From assembly GCF_000819565.1 (NCBI RefSeq), contig NZ_CP004393.1, positions 2,728,001-2,792,000 on the forward strand: a DNA stretch of 64,000 bases. Reading direction: 5' to 3'. The translations under genes and the position numbers were made by a program. Of the stretch, positions 26,977 to 35,400 are shown piece after piece. Numbering within the stretch: the stretch's first letter is position 1; the number at the start of each line of letters is the position of its first letter. The notes beneath the pieces are model-generated. The model made no database searches and was not told where the DNA came from. It saw only the letters and a list, made by a program, of their open reading frames with translations. Source of the stretch: Celeribacter indicus (GTDB lineage: Bacteria; Pseudomonadota; Alphaproteobacteria; Rhodobacterales; Rhodobacteraceae).

Positions 26977-27751
26977 CTAGAGGCGGCGCTGGTGACGCAG
27001 GAGCTTGCGATAGCCGCCAGCGATCAGGTCACGCCCCTCGCGAAGGAGGCTGGAGACGGCAAAGCGGGCCGAGGAGACCTGCCATTCATCGCGGTCCAGG
27101 CGACCGGTCCGGAAGAGGACCTCGGCGATCTGCTTTTGGGTCGCGCCATGAAAGGCAGCGTCGGAGGCTTGAAGGACACGCCGCAGGCGCGCTTTCTGCT
27201 GCGCGGTCAGACGGGTGTCGCGGGGGATGGATCGACGTCGATGCTGATCCGCCAGGAGCCGCTGGATTGCTTCGATGCGGTCGAGCCCCTCGAGGCCGAG
27301 AGGAACGGTGGCCACAAGCCGACCACGGTCTTTCAGGGGAGCGACGAGATGCAGGTATGTCCCGTCCGGCAGCCTGTGGCGCAGGTGCTTGCCAATGGGG
27401 GACGCCCTGCCCGTCGGGGCGACTATTTCACTACCGCGGGCGTCTGCCTCTTCGGCCAGTGCCTCGGGGGCGGCAACGAGCACCACGACACCTGTATCGA
27501 CCGCCGGACACCAGAACACCTCCGCAACGGAGGCGGGCAGCCCGGGCCGGATCGGGAAAGCACAACCCCCATCGACGGCCGACCTGATCCCTCAGATCAA
27601 CCCTCTCCGGGGGTTCTCCTGCGAGCTTCGCGTAGTCATGCTGATATTCGGGATTGCGGCGCAGGCATTCCCAGCCGAGGTCCGGCGCAGCCAAATCATC
27701 AAGATAGTCGTAGGCGGCCTGGTCACGCCAATTCGAGCGATCAGGTTGCAT
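26977..27751 (-). pseudogene. DUF6499-DUF2285 regulator gene broken by a frameshift
   Basis: The 5' part (from ATG 27751) encodes the DUF6499 transcriptional-regulator domain (NWRDQAAYDYLDDLAAPDL, then WECLRRNPEYQHDYAKL). The 3' part, in another frame down to 26977, encodes the DUF2285 domain (HLRHRLPDGTYLHLVAPL onward). Homologous element proteins usually carry both in one chain of about 250 residues. The frames meet around 27535-27545, where VGRRWGLCFPDPAR should continue into LPASVAEVFWCP; one base appears lost (or two gained). It could be genuine inactivation, programmed shifting or a sequence error. An internal GTG at about 27519 could still start the second half. Confidence 0.7.
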
Positions 27752-27830
27752 GGCATCGCCTCTCCCCTGGGTTGATCACAAGAAAGGATTCCAAGAGATC
27801 AATCACTTGGGAAGCCCGTCGCAAGGCATC

Positions 27831-27855
27831 AGGTGATGCGTGAAACGCATCACCT
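27831..27855. terminator. Perfect 11-bp hairpin after the DUF2285-like gene
   Basis: AGGTGATGCGT (27831-27841), loop GAA, ACGCATCACCT (27845-27855), immediately after the stop of the gene ending at 27858. There is no T-run on the minus strand, so it may be a processing or stability hairpin, or a protein-binding palindrome, rather than a classical terminator. Confidence 0.5.
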
Positions 27856-27857
27856 CC

Positions 27858-28127
27858 TCAGGCGGTTCGCCCCGCCGCCAACTGCCGATACCCTTCCGAG
27901 CTCAACCAACGCGCGCGTTCAAGATGTGCGTCATGGACCAGACGCACCCGCTCTGGCTCTGTCTGCGCATCGAGACCTAGAATGATCTGCGCGGCCTCCT
28001 GCCAGCTCGCGCCCTCGCCTGCAGCATCGAGCAAACGCATATACTGCGCCATGTGATGACGGTCATACTCAGTCACCACGTCCCCCTGCGGCGGTACATC
28101 CTGCAAGCTGCTGATCGTCACGCGCAT
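27858..28127 (-). CDS. DUF2285 family small DNA-binding-like protein
   Basis: 89 residues from ATG 28127 (a GTG two codons earlier is the alternative). It contains the pattern YDRHHMAQYMRLLDAAGEG, WQEAAQIILGLD, HLERARWLSSEGYRQL, typical of short DUF2285 members encoded beside the longer one on conjugative elements. Function is unknown; a role in transfer regulation is assumed. It lies between the XRE regulator and the frameshifted regulator gene. Confidence 0.75.
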   Translation of the reverse strand: MRVTISSLQDVPPQGDVVTEYDRHHMAQYMRLLDAAGEGASWQEAAQIILGLDAQTEPERVRLVHDAHLERARWLSSEGYRQLAAGRTA

Positions 28128-28226
28128 CCCCACGGCGTTTGCTGCACATCCTTAGCACAGCCAGTTGACAGTTTTGTGAGCACGGCAATAGCGCAATTCG
28201 GCTCTCTGCAAAACCTGCCGGAAAGG

Positions 28227-28475
28227 TCAGGCCTTCGAGGCAGCCTTCGCCTGAACATGCATCACTCCTATCCCCTGGTCGGAGTTCAGGAGCAGAATGC
28301 CATTCGCCTCGAAAGCCCGTCGGACCTGATCGCGCGTGGTCTCATAGACCTCGAGCCCGCTTTCGGACTCGAGGCGCTTGAGCGCGGTCAAAGATACCCG
28401 GGCCTCATCCGCCAGCTGCTCCTGTGTCCAGCCAAGAAGCGCCCGCGCGGCCCGTGATTGTCGGGCGGTGATCAT
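28227..28475 (-). CDS. XRE family transcriptional regulator
   Basis: 82 residues from ATG 28475, which follows GGGAGGTGATCTGC; the 10-codon longer frame is unlikely. Residues 2-60 (ITARQSRAARALLGWTQEQL, then SLTALKRLES) are a Cro/C1-type helix-turn-helix, with a short tail. Its -10 region upstream is embedded in a palindrome (28518-28532) and a second inverted repeat follows (28538-28561), so it most likely represses itself. Small XRE proteins of this kind control transfer or excision genes in many elements. Confidence 0.88.
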   Translation of the reverse strand: MITARQSRAARALLGWTQEQLADEARVSLTALKRLESESGLEVYETTRDQVRRAFEANGILLLNSDQGIGVMHVQAKAASKA

Positions 28476-28517
28476 GCAGATCACCTCCCATCCGGCCCGG
28501 CGCAAACGCCAGAACTA

Positions 28518-28561
28518 CGACTATTATAGTCGCTTATCAGAATTTCACCACCAAAATTCTG
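28518..28561 (-). promoter_or_regulatory. Promoter and operator palindromes of the XRE gene
   Basis: On the minus strand a perfect TATAAT lies inside the palindrome CGACTA-N3-TAGTCG (28518-28532). A second inverted repeat CAGAATTT-N8-AAATTCTG spans 28538-28561 and overlaps the expected -35 zone. The arrangement fits negative autoregulation by the XRE protein. Confidence 0.6.
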
Positions 28562-28634
28562 ACGTGTTTACATCGCGTTTTCGCTTTCTCGCCGGAAATT
28601 TCGGGAACTGATTCGGTTGCCCTGTTCGGCGATC

Positions 28635-28658
28635 GGCCCCGGCCTTTCGACCGGGGCC
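28635..28658 (-). terminator. GC-rich hairpin downstream of the second DUF736 gene
   Basis: GGCCCCGG (28635-28642) pairs with CCGGGGCC (28651-28658), 8-nt loop, 12 bases after the stop at 28670. There is no clear T-run, so it is an intrinsic-terminator-like or 3'-protecting hairpin. Confidence 0.5.
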
Positions 28659-28669
28659 TCGCGACGGCG

Positions 28670-28993
28670 TTATTCGCCGCGGCGACCGTTGGGGCGGGAC
28701 CAGATCAGAGCGTAGCTCTCGCCGTCTTCGTCGTCGAAGAGATTGGCGTAGATCGGGGCGGTGAAGCTCGGATCGTCGAGCTTGAGGCCCAGATAGTCGC
28801 GGCCCTCGCCCGAGCGTTTGGACCAGGCGGCGCCGATCTCGGCGCGGCCCACCAGGACCCGGTGGCTGGGGGCGTTCTCGCCGGTGGCGCGGGTGTCGGG
28901 AACGATGCGCACGCCCTGGACCTGGACGCTGAGGGTGACGATTTCGCCGGTGAATTCGTTGCCGGTCTTCTTGAAAGTGCCGATGGTTGCCAT
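28670..28993 (-). CDS. DUF736 family protein (copy 2)
   Basis: 107 residues starting MATIGTFKKTGNEFTG, the canonical DUF736 N-terminus, through LIWSRPNGRRGE. It is closer to the family norm than copy 1 at 22997-23338. Plasmid- and element-specific, of unknown function. A stand-alone transcription unit: hairpin downstream and 330 bases of non-coding DNA upstream. Confidence 0.9.
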   Translation of the reverse strand: MATIGTFKKTGNEFTGEIVTLSVQVQGVRIVPDTRATGENAPSHRVLVGRAEIGAAWSKRSGEGRDYLGLKLDDPSFTAPIYANLFDDEDGESYALIWSRPNGRRGE

Positions 28994-29321
28994 TTTAAGT
29001 CTCCGTCTTCCGTTTCCGGGTCCGCACCATTGCGGCCCGATGGCGATCGACAGGCCGGAGACGACCGGCGGCGCACCCCCGGCGTGCCGGGGGCTGGACA
29101 GCAAAGGCAGAACTTTCTTGTCTCGCGCGGAATGGGCGCAGCCCAGGGGAAGAAAGTTATGGCGGCGCTGTTGCGCCAAGCCGGTCGAGGCGTAGCCGAT
29201 CTTCGGCCAGATCAGGCCATTGAAAGGGCCGTATGGAGCGGACATGGGACGGGTCAGAACGGAGACGATGGCAACCGCGGATGCCCGCCAGCCTGACCGG
29301 CCTTTCCACCGGCAGGTTTGC
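28994..29321. other. Non-coding gap upstream of DUF736 copy 2
   Basis: About 330 bases with no gene that I can support. It contains the promoter region of the DUF736 gene (leftward). A GC-rich short inverted pair, CCGGCGGCGCACCCCCGGCGTGCCGG, around 29070 may be structural. Confidence 0.35.
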
Positions 29322-29987
29322 TCACCCGCGACAGGCCATACGCATCACTCTCCAGGCGCCCCGCCCGACGTGCCCCCCGCGATCGCAGGTGCAGTCTGCC
29401 GCTCGAACGCTCCGCCCCCTCCACCGCACGGCCACGGGCCGCGACGCGGGCCTCATGCCGATCCGCACACCGCCCCATACCGGCAATCTGAGGATTGGGA
29501 TGACAGTCCAGCAGTGATCAGGCCCCGCCTCATCGGATCGCCTGCAGTGACAGGCGCTCACGGGAGAGCTGTCCGAAGGCTCGGCTGCCGAACCCGCAAT
29601 GCGAAGAAAGGCGGAAACGCCTACAGCGCCAGCGCCGATGACGGCGAAGATCATCTGCCAGGTCTCCGAGGGCATCATGGCCCTGGCGATCCCGAGGGTT
29701 GCGTGGAAGCCAGCGAGCACCGCCGGCACCACGAAGATCAGCGCGATGACAAACCGCGCCCAGAGCGGGCGCACGTGCATGATCAGCGCCTGACCGATGG
29801 CAAGCGTCAACCCTGCAGCGAAGCCGCCGACGAGGATTGCACCGAACCAGCCTGCGCCGGTTCCATAGGCCCATATGCCGGTATGAAGTCCGACGAGGAA
29901 CGGCAGGGCGAAGACCGCGAGGTTGAACACCAACCAGCACAGGCCCGCAATGGCCGCGAAAGATGTAAGGATTCCGAGAACGATCAT
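29322..29987 (-). CDS. Hypothetical four-helix membrane protein
   Basis: 221 residues from ATG 29987 (GGGAG upstream). Residues 1-125 contain four hydrophobic helices (IVLGILTSFAAIAGLCWLVF and onward) and look like a genuine membrane protein of conjugative elements. Residues about 133-221 are Arg/Cys/Trp-rich with no hydrophobic pattern (CHCRRSDEAGPDHCW...), unlike the front. They may be read-through after a lost stop codon or a frameshift, so the true end could be near 29585. Function is unknown. Confidence 0.6.
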   Translation of the reverse strand: MIVLGILTSFAAIAGLCWLVFNLAVFALPFLVGLHTGIWAYGTGAGWFGAILVGGFAAGLTLAIGQALIMHVRPLWARFVIALIFVVPAVLAGFHATLGIARAMMPSETWQMIFAVIGAGAVGVSAFLRIAGSAAEPSDSSPVSACHCRRSDEAGPDHCWTVIPILRLPVWGGVRIGMRPASRPVAVRWRGRSVRAADCTCDRGGHVGRGAWRVMRMACRG

Positions 29988-30120
29988 GGTGGAGTCTCCC
30001 GTTTGACTTGGAACGGTCGCGCCTTCCACCACCACCATGGCGCAAGGCGAACATAGCATGAAATCGCCCGGCATGGCGAGAGTTCTGCCGGGCATGGTAT
30101 CGATGGATTGCAGGCAGCGC

Positions 30121-31047
30121 TCACGCGCTGCCCTCCGCGAGGCGGTAGACCGGGATACCCATCTTGCGGGCCTTGTCGGCCAAGTTTTCCTGAATGCCGG
30201 TACCCGGGAAGACGATGACCCCGATCGGCATGGCATCGAGCATCCGGTCGTTGCGCTTGAAGGGCGCGGCCTTGGCGTGTCTCGTCCAGTCGGGCTTAAA
30301 GGCAACCTGCGGCACCTTCCGGTTGTCGGCCCAGGTGGCCGCAATGCGTTCTGCGCCTTTCGGGCTGCCGCCGTGCAGGAGCACCATGTCGGGATGCTTG
30401 GCATGAACCTGATCGAGCCTGCCCCAGATCAGCCGGTGATCGGTGGTATCCCCGCCCGAGAAGGCAATCTTCGGCCCGGCGGGCAAGAGCACCTCATTGT
30501 CGGCGCGTCGCTTGGCGGCGAGGAAGTCGCGGCTGTCGATCATGGCCGAGGTCATCTGGCGATGGTTGAGCCGTGATCCGGAGCGCGGCGACCAGGGCGT
30601 GCCGGTGGTACGCAGGAAGAGGTCGGCGGCAGTATCGCGGAAAGTCTCCATGCTGTCGCGGCGCTCGATCAGGTTTTGTCCGATGCCGATCAGGCTCTCC
30701 AACTGGACGGATTTCACTTCGCTACCGTCCTGTTCGCGCTGAAGGCGCTTCTGAGCCTGCTCGTTATCGTCGAGTTTACGTTCGATCCGCTCGACCGCGC
30801 GGTGGAAGGTGTTGACGGTGGACCACATGATTTCGTCGAGGTCGAAATCAAGGCTGGTATCGGCCATGGTGGAGATCAGGGCGTCGAAGATGTCGGCGAC
30901 CGCGCCCTGGATGGCGGTATCCTCTGGCGTGCTCCGGGGATCGGCCTCGCCCTCGGCGGGACGGTAGCCATAGAGTTCGAGCGCTTCGATGACATGGCCG
31001 GTGGGAGACGTGCTGTGATCAGGTTCGAATTCGTCATGGGCATACAT
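30121..31047 (-). CDS. DUF2493 domain protein (Rossmann/SLOG-like)
   Basis: 308 residues. The N-terminal 170 residues are helical with a charged coiled segment (ERIERKLDDNEQAQKRLQRE). The C-terminal 120 residues are DUF2493: KIAFSGGDTTDHRLIWGRLD, MVLLHGGSPKGAERIAATWA and IGVIVFPGTG, a DprA/SLOG-like nucleotide-binding fold. Such proteins are common on alphaproteobacterial plasmids; a nucleotide or DNA-processing role is inferred only from fold. It stands alone between hairpins. Confidence 0.88.
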   Translation of the reverse strand: MYAHDEFEPDHSTSPTGHVIEALELYGYRPAEGEADPRSTPEDTAIQGAVADIFDALISTMADTSLDFDLDEIMWSTVNTFHRAVERIERKLDDNEQAQKRLQREQDGSEVKSVQLESLIGIGQNLIERRDSMETFRDTAADLFLRTTGTPWSPRSGSRLNHRQMTSAMIDSRDFLAAKRRADNEVLLPAGPKIAFSGGDTTDHRLIWGRLDQVHAKHPDMVLLHGGSPKGAERIAATWADNRKVPQVAFKPDWTRHAKAAPFKRNDRMLDAMPIGVIVFPGTGIQENLADKARKMGIPVYRLAEGSA

Positions 31048-31390
31048 GGGATGTATCCTTCGGCTGGACCGCGACCGTCGCGGCCTTCATGGCGACGACA
31101 AGCCCACGGGCGCTCCGGTCTGGCAGTCCGAGCCTCAGGCGAGGACCTTGATGGCAAAGCCCGGCTGATTTGCTTCGCGCTGTAAAGGCGGGGGAGACGG
31201 GGTCCCCACGCGACCTGTCGCGTGGGGTGGCGGGCCGCCGACGGAAATCAGTCGGGCGCCGCCATTGCCGGGCCGGAGCGTTTGTGGGCCGCTCGCCCTC
31301 TCAAGAAGGCCAAGGCGCGGGTCTTTTGCCGAGGTGCTACACCCCTTGCCCATGGCGGGATCGGTTATCCTCGATCACGGCCCTCTCTGG
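31048..31390. other. Gap between primase and DUF2493 genes with an 11-bp hairpin
   Basis: No gene seen. CCCCACGCGAC (31204-31214) pairs with GTCGCGTGGGG (31217-31227), a near-perfect stem with a 2-4 base loop, probably ending the primase transcript although no T-run follows. A short palindrome CCGCGACCGTCGCGG lies in the DUF2493 leader near 31072. Confidence 0.5.
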
Positions 31391-32437
31391 CTATGGTGCG
31401 CGCGACATGAAGCGTCTGACGTCTTCGGGAGCGATCTGCACCCGGATCCGCGCCCGAAGCGCCTCCAGGCCGAGGCTCACGAGATCGTCGTTGAAATCTC
31501 CCAGCATGGGCGAAAGCGTGATGGCCTCGATCCCGGCCTCGATGGCCCGGTCCACCAGACTGTCCCGTGCCGCGTCGCCTGCCGGATCGTTGTCGCGGAC
31601 GATATAGAGCCTGCGCAGATGCGGCGGGAACAGGATAGCAGCGAGATGTCCGGCCGAGAGTGCGGAGACCATCGGCATGATCGGCAATGCCTGCCGCAGC
31701 GAGAGGATGGTCTCGATCCCCTCGCCCGCTGCCATGACATCCTGCGCCTCGCCAAACCGCACGGCGTTTCCGAGCAGATCTCCCATCGCCTTTCTCGGCG
31801 GATCGACCGGCGCTTTCCCAGAGCCGTCACGTTGAATCCAGGTGCGATGCGCACCGGTGATCCTGCCATCGAGGTCGGTGACGGCGGCGATCATGGCCGG
31901 CCAGGTTTCGGTTGGGCCGTCGCTCTCCGCGCGCCAGTAGCAGGTCGGGTGGAACCGCAGGTTCGCGGTTCCGCGTAAATCCGCAATGCCGCGTATCCGT
32001 AAATACGCCTCTGCGAGACTGCCGGTGAGCGGTTGCGTCATGCGCCAGAGCCGGCGGGCAACTTCGGACGATCCCGATGGTGCTGGCGGTGTTCGGGATC
32101 GGCGGGAGTTTGGCTCCGGTTCAAGATGCGGCAGGCTGAGAAAGCGGCGCGCTTCTTCGGCAATGTCGGCGAAGTCGATGAGGCCAAGACTTTCGCCGAT
32201 CACGTCGAGCAGATCGCCATGTTCCCCGCTCTGCGCATCGGTCCATTTTCCAGCCGCGCCCTTACCGGCCTCCGGCCCGGTCAGACGGACAAACATCGAA
32301 CGACCGGGCGTGTTTCGCACATCCCCAACCTGCCAGTAATTGCCCTGCTTGCGCCCGTTCGAGAGATAGTGGCGGCACACCGCCTCGGCCTGTCGGCCGA
32401 GACGCTGCGCCAGCTCGGAAGCGTTGAGACGTGCCAT
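31391..32437 (-). CDS. TOPRIM-domain primase-like protein
   Basis: 348 residues from ATG 32437, which shares a base with the upstream stop (TGATG). Residues 1-130 (DUF7146-like) are followed by a catalytic TOPRIM region: VMAAGEGIETILSLRQALP (the conserved E), then LYIVRDNDPAGDAA (the DxD acidic pair). This is the plasmid/phage primase type that lays primers or helps copy the transferred strand. It is tightly coupled to the giant helicase upstream, so the two likely act together during establishment in the recipient. Confidence 0.9.
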   Translation of the reverse strand: MARLNASELAQRLGRQAEAVCRHYLSNGRKQGNYWQVGDVRNTPGRSMFVRLTGPEAGKGAAGKWTDAQSGEHGDLLDVIGESLGLIDFADIAEEARRFLSLPHLEPEPNSRRSRTPPAPSGSSEVARRLWRMTQPLTGSLAEAYLRIRGIADLRGTANLRFHPTCYWRAESDGPTETWPAMIAAVTDLDGRITGAHRTWIQRDGSGKAPVDPPRKAMGDLLGNAVRFGEAQDVMAAGEGIETILSLRQALPIMPMVSALSAGHLAAILFPPHLRRLYIVRDNDPAGDAARDSLVDRAIEAGIEAITLSPMLGDFNDDLVSLGLEALRARIRVQIAPEDVRRFMSRAP

Positions 32438-35400
32438 CACGCAGCCCCCCGCTCGGAGATGCGCTCGACCGGGAAGCGGTCGAGCAGTTTGCCGATGATC
32501 TCCGGCCCCGATGCGTCCACCGGCACGAAGAAGCGGAGTTTCCATGAGATGATCTCGCTGAAGAGACCATAGGTTCGCAACCGATCGCGCATGGTATCGG
32601 TGAAGCCCGTCAGTTCGATACGGTTCGCGCCCATGACGCGGACGCGGCGCAGTTGCAGCCCCTCGGTGAGATCAAGGATCGTTCGGCCTTCGATCAACGC
32701 GGCATAGGCGGCATCCGGCGTCAGGCTGCTGGTGACGCCACTGGTCGAAGCATTGGTAGCCCATGCCGACGAGACACGGCGACCGATGATGCGTTCGCCC
32801 TCGTCGGTCTGGAGTCGATAGACGCGGGAGGAGTCTTGCGGCAAGCGTTTCCAGATCGGCAGCAGGAGCCCGGTCACCATATGCAGGATGCTGTCGGTGA
32901 ACTCCGGCACTTCGTCCAACTCGGCCTGCCATGCCGAGGCGAAGGCAGCGCGCTCGGCCTCTACCCAGTGGGTCTCGCCCATCGCCCGCATGGGCAGGTT
33001 CATTGCTTCCATCGGCCGGATCAGCCGGACGCGGCGCTCGATCTCGCCATCGTCCAGCATCACGCTGGTGGTGGGGATCTGCACGGCGGCACGACCGGAC
33101 CGCTCGTTCACGAGCAGCTTCGCCCGCGGATCATCCAGCTCCGCCAGGGCTGCATCGAGCGTGACCGGCTGATTGCGTTTGCGCTCGGTGAGCGTCAGGA
33201 GCCGGGTTTCCGCGCCAGTCCCCGGATGGGTGTGGATCACCTGCCGGCCTGTGACGATGAAGCTTTCGGCCTTCAGCGTTTCCAGCCCCATGTCATAGGT
33301 GCCGGATGCAATCGCCCCGTCGATCCGCGCCTGCAGAAGCTGCTCGAAGGCCGAGAACAGGATGCCCTGCAACTCGATGGTCAGCGCCAGCAGGCGATTG
33401 AGGAAGGTGGTGATCGGCGGCAGTTCGTCCTTCACACCGTTGCTGTCCATCAGCTTCAGGCCGGTGGCGGACTCAAACCGTTCGAGCGAGCATCCCTCGA
33501 CCTTGCCGCGCACGATCAACAGGTAGAGCTGGCGCAACGCATCGCGGGCATAGGCGGATTCCAGATTGTCCTCGGGCCGGAGCAGTCCCTGACCACCTGT
33601 CTGGCGCTGGCCGCGGGTGATCGCGCCCAGGGTGTCGAGGCGACGGGCAATCGTGCTAAGGAAACGCTTCTCAGCCTTCACATCCGTGGCGATGGGTCGG
33701 AACAGCGGCGGCTGCGCCTGATTGGTGCGGTTGGTGCGCCCGAGCCCCTGAATGGCGGCATCCGCCTTCCAGCCCGGCTCCAGCAGGTAGTGCACCCGCA
33801 GCCGCTGGTTCCGCGCCGAGAGGTCCGCGTGATAGCTGCGCCCGGTGCCCCCGGCATCAGAAAAGACAAGAATGCGCTTCTGGTCATCCATGAAGGCCGA
33901 GGTCTCTGCCAGGTTTGCGGACGGCGCACGGTTCTCGACCGCCAGACGCGCCGATGCACCATCGCCCTTGCGCACGATGCGCCGGGACCGCCCCGTAACC
34001 TCGGCCACCAGGTCGGTGCCGAAGCGCTGGACGATCTGGTCGAGTGCTCCCGGCACGGGCGGAAGCGACCCGAGCTGCTCCAGCATCTCATCGCGCCGGA
34101 CGACGGCTTCTCGGCTTTCGACCGGCTGCCCATCGCGGAACACGGGCCGCGAGGACAAATTGCCTTCGCTGTCGGTGAAGGGCTCATAGAGTTGCACCGG
34201 GAAGGAATGCTGCAAGTACGAGCCGACATATTCCCGTGGCGTGACGTCGACGGAGATGTCGTTCCATTCGTCGGTGGGGATTTCTGCCAGCCGCCGTTCC
34301 ATCAGCGCCTCGCCGGTGGAGACGATCTGGATGACGGCGGCATGGCCCGCCTCGAGATCGGCATCGATCGAGCGGATCAGTGTCGGCGTCTTCATTGAGG
34401 TCAGCAGATGCCCGAAGAAGCGTTGCTTGGTGCTCTCGAAGGCCGACCGCGCTGCGGATTTGGCCTGCCGGTTTAGCGTGCCTTCACTGCCGGTAATGTT
34501 GGCCGCCTCCATCGCCGCGTCCAGGTTTCCATGGATCACGGCGAACGCGGCCGCGTAAGCGTCATAGATGCGGCGCTGTTCGTCCGTGAGCTGATGCTCG
34601 ATCAGTTCATATTCGACGCCATCATAGGAGAGTGAGCGGGCGGTATAGAGGCCGAGAGATCGCAGATCGCGGGCCAGCACTTCCATGGCCGCAACGCCAC
34701 CGGCGTCGATCGCCTCGACGAATTCGGCCCGAGTCTGGAACGGAAAATCCTCGCCGCCCCAGAGGCCGAGGCGCTGCGCATAGGCGAGATTGTGAACCGT
34801 GGTGGCGCCGGTCGCCGAGACATAGACCACGCGCGCATCGGGCAGCGCGTGCTGGAGCCGCAGGCCCGCGCGTCCCTGCTGCGAGGCGGCGATATCGCCG
34901 CGGTCTCCCTTGCCGCCACCGGCATTCTGCATGGCATGGCTTTCGTCGAAAATGATGACCCCATCGAAGTCCCTGCCCAACCATTCGACGATCTGCTTCA
35001 CACGCGAAACCTTCTCTCCGCGGTCATCGGAGCGCAGCGTGGCATAGGTGGTAAACAGGATGCCTTCCGACAGCGTGATTGGCTTTCCCTGCGGGAAGCG
35101 TGACAGAGGTGTGACCAGCAGTCGCTCCATGCCGAGCGCCGACCAGTCGCGTTGCGCGTCCTCGATCAGCTTGTCGGATTTGGAAATCCAGACCGCCTTG
35201 CGGCGACCGCGCAGCCAGTTGTCGAGGATGATCCCGGCCGACTGACGGCCCTTGCCGGCGCCGGTGCCGTCACCCAGCATAAAACCCCGGCGGAAGCGGA
35301 TAGCGCCAGCGGCATCCTCGGCGGCGGCGCGCACGTTGTCGAAATGCTCGTCCACGGTCCAGGCACCGGCGAGATGATCGGCATGGGCTTCACCTGTGTA

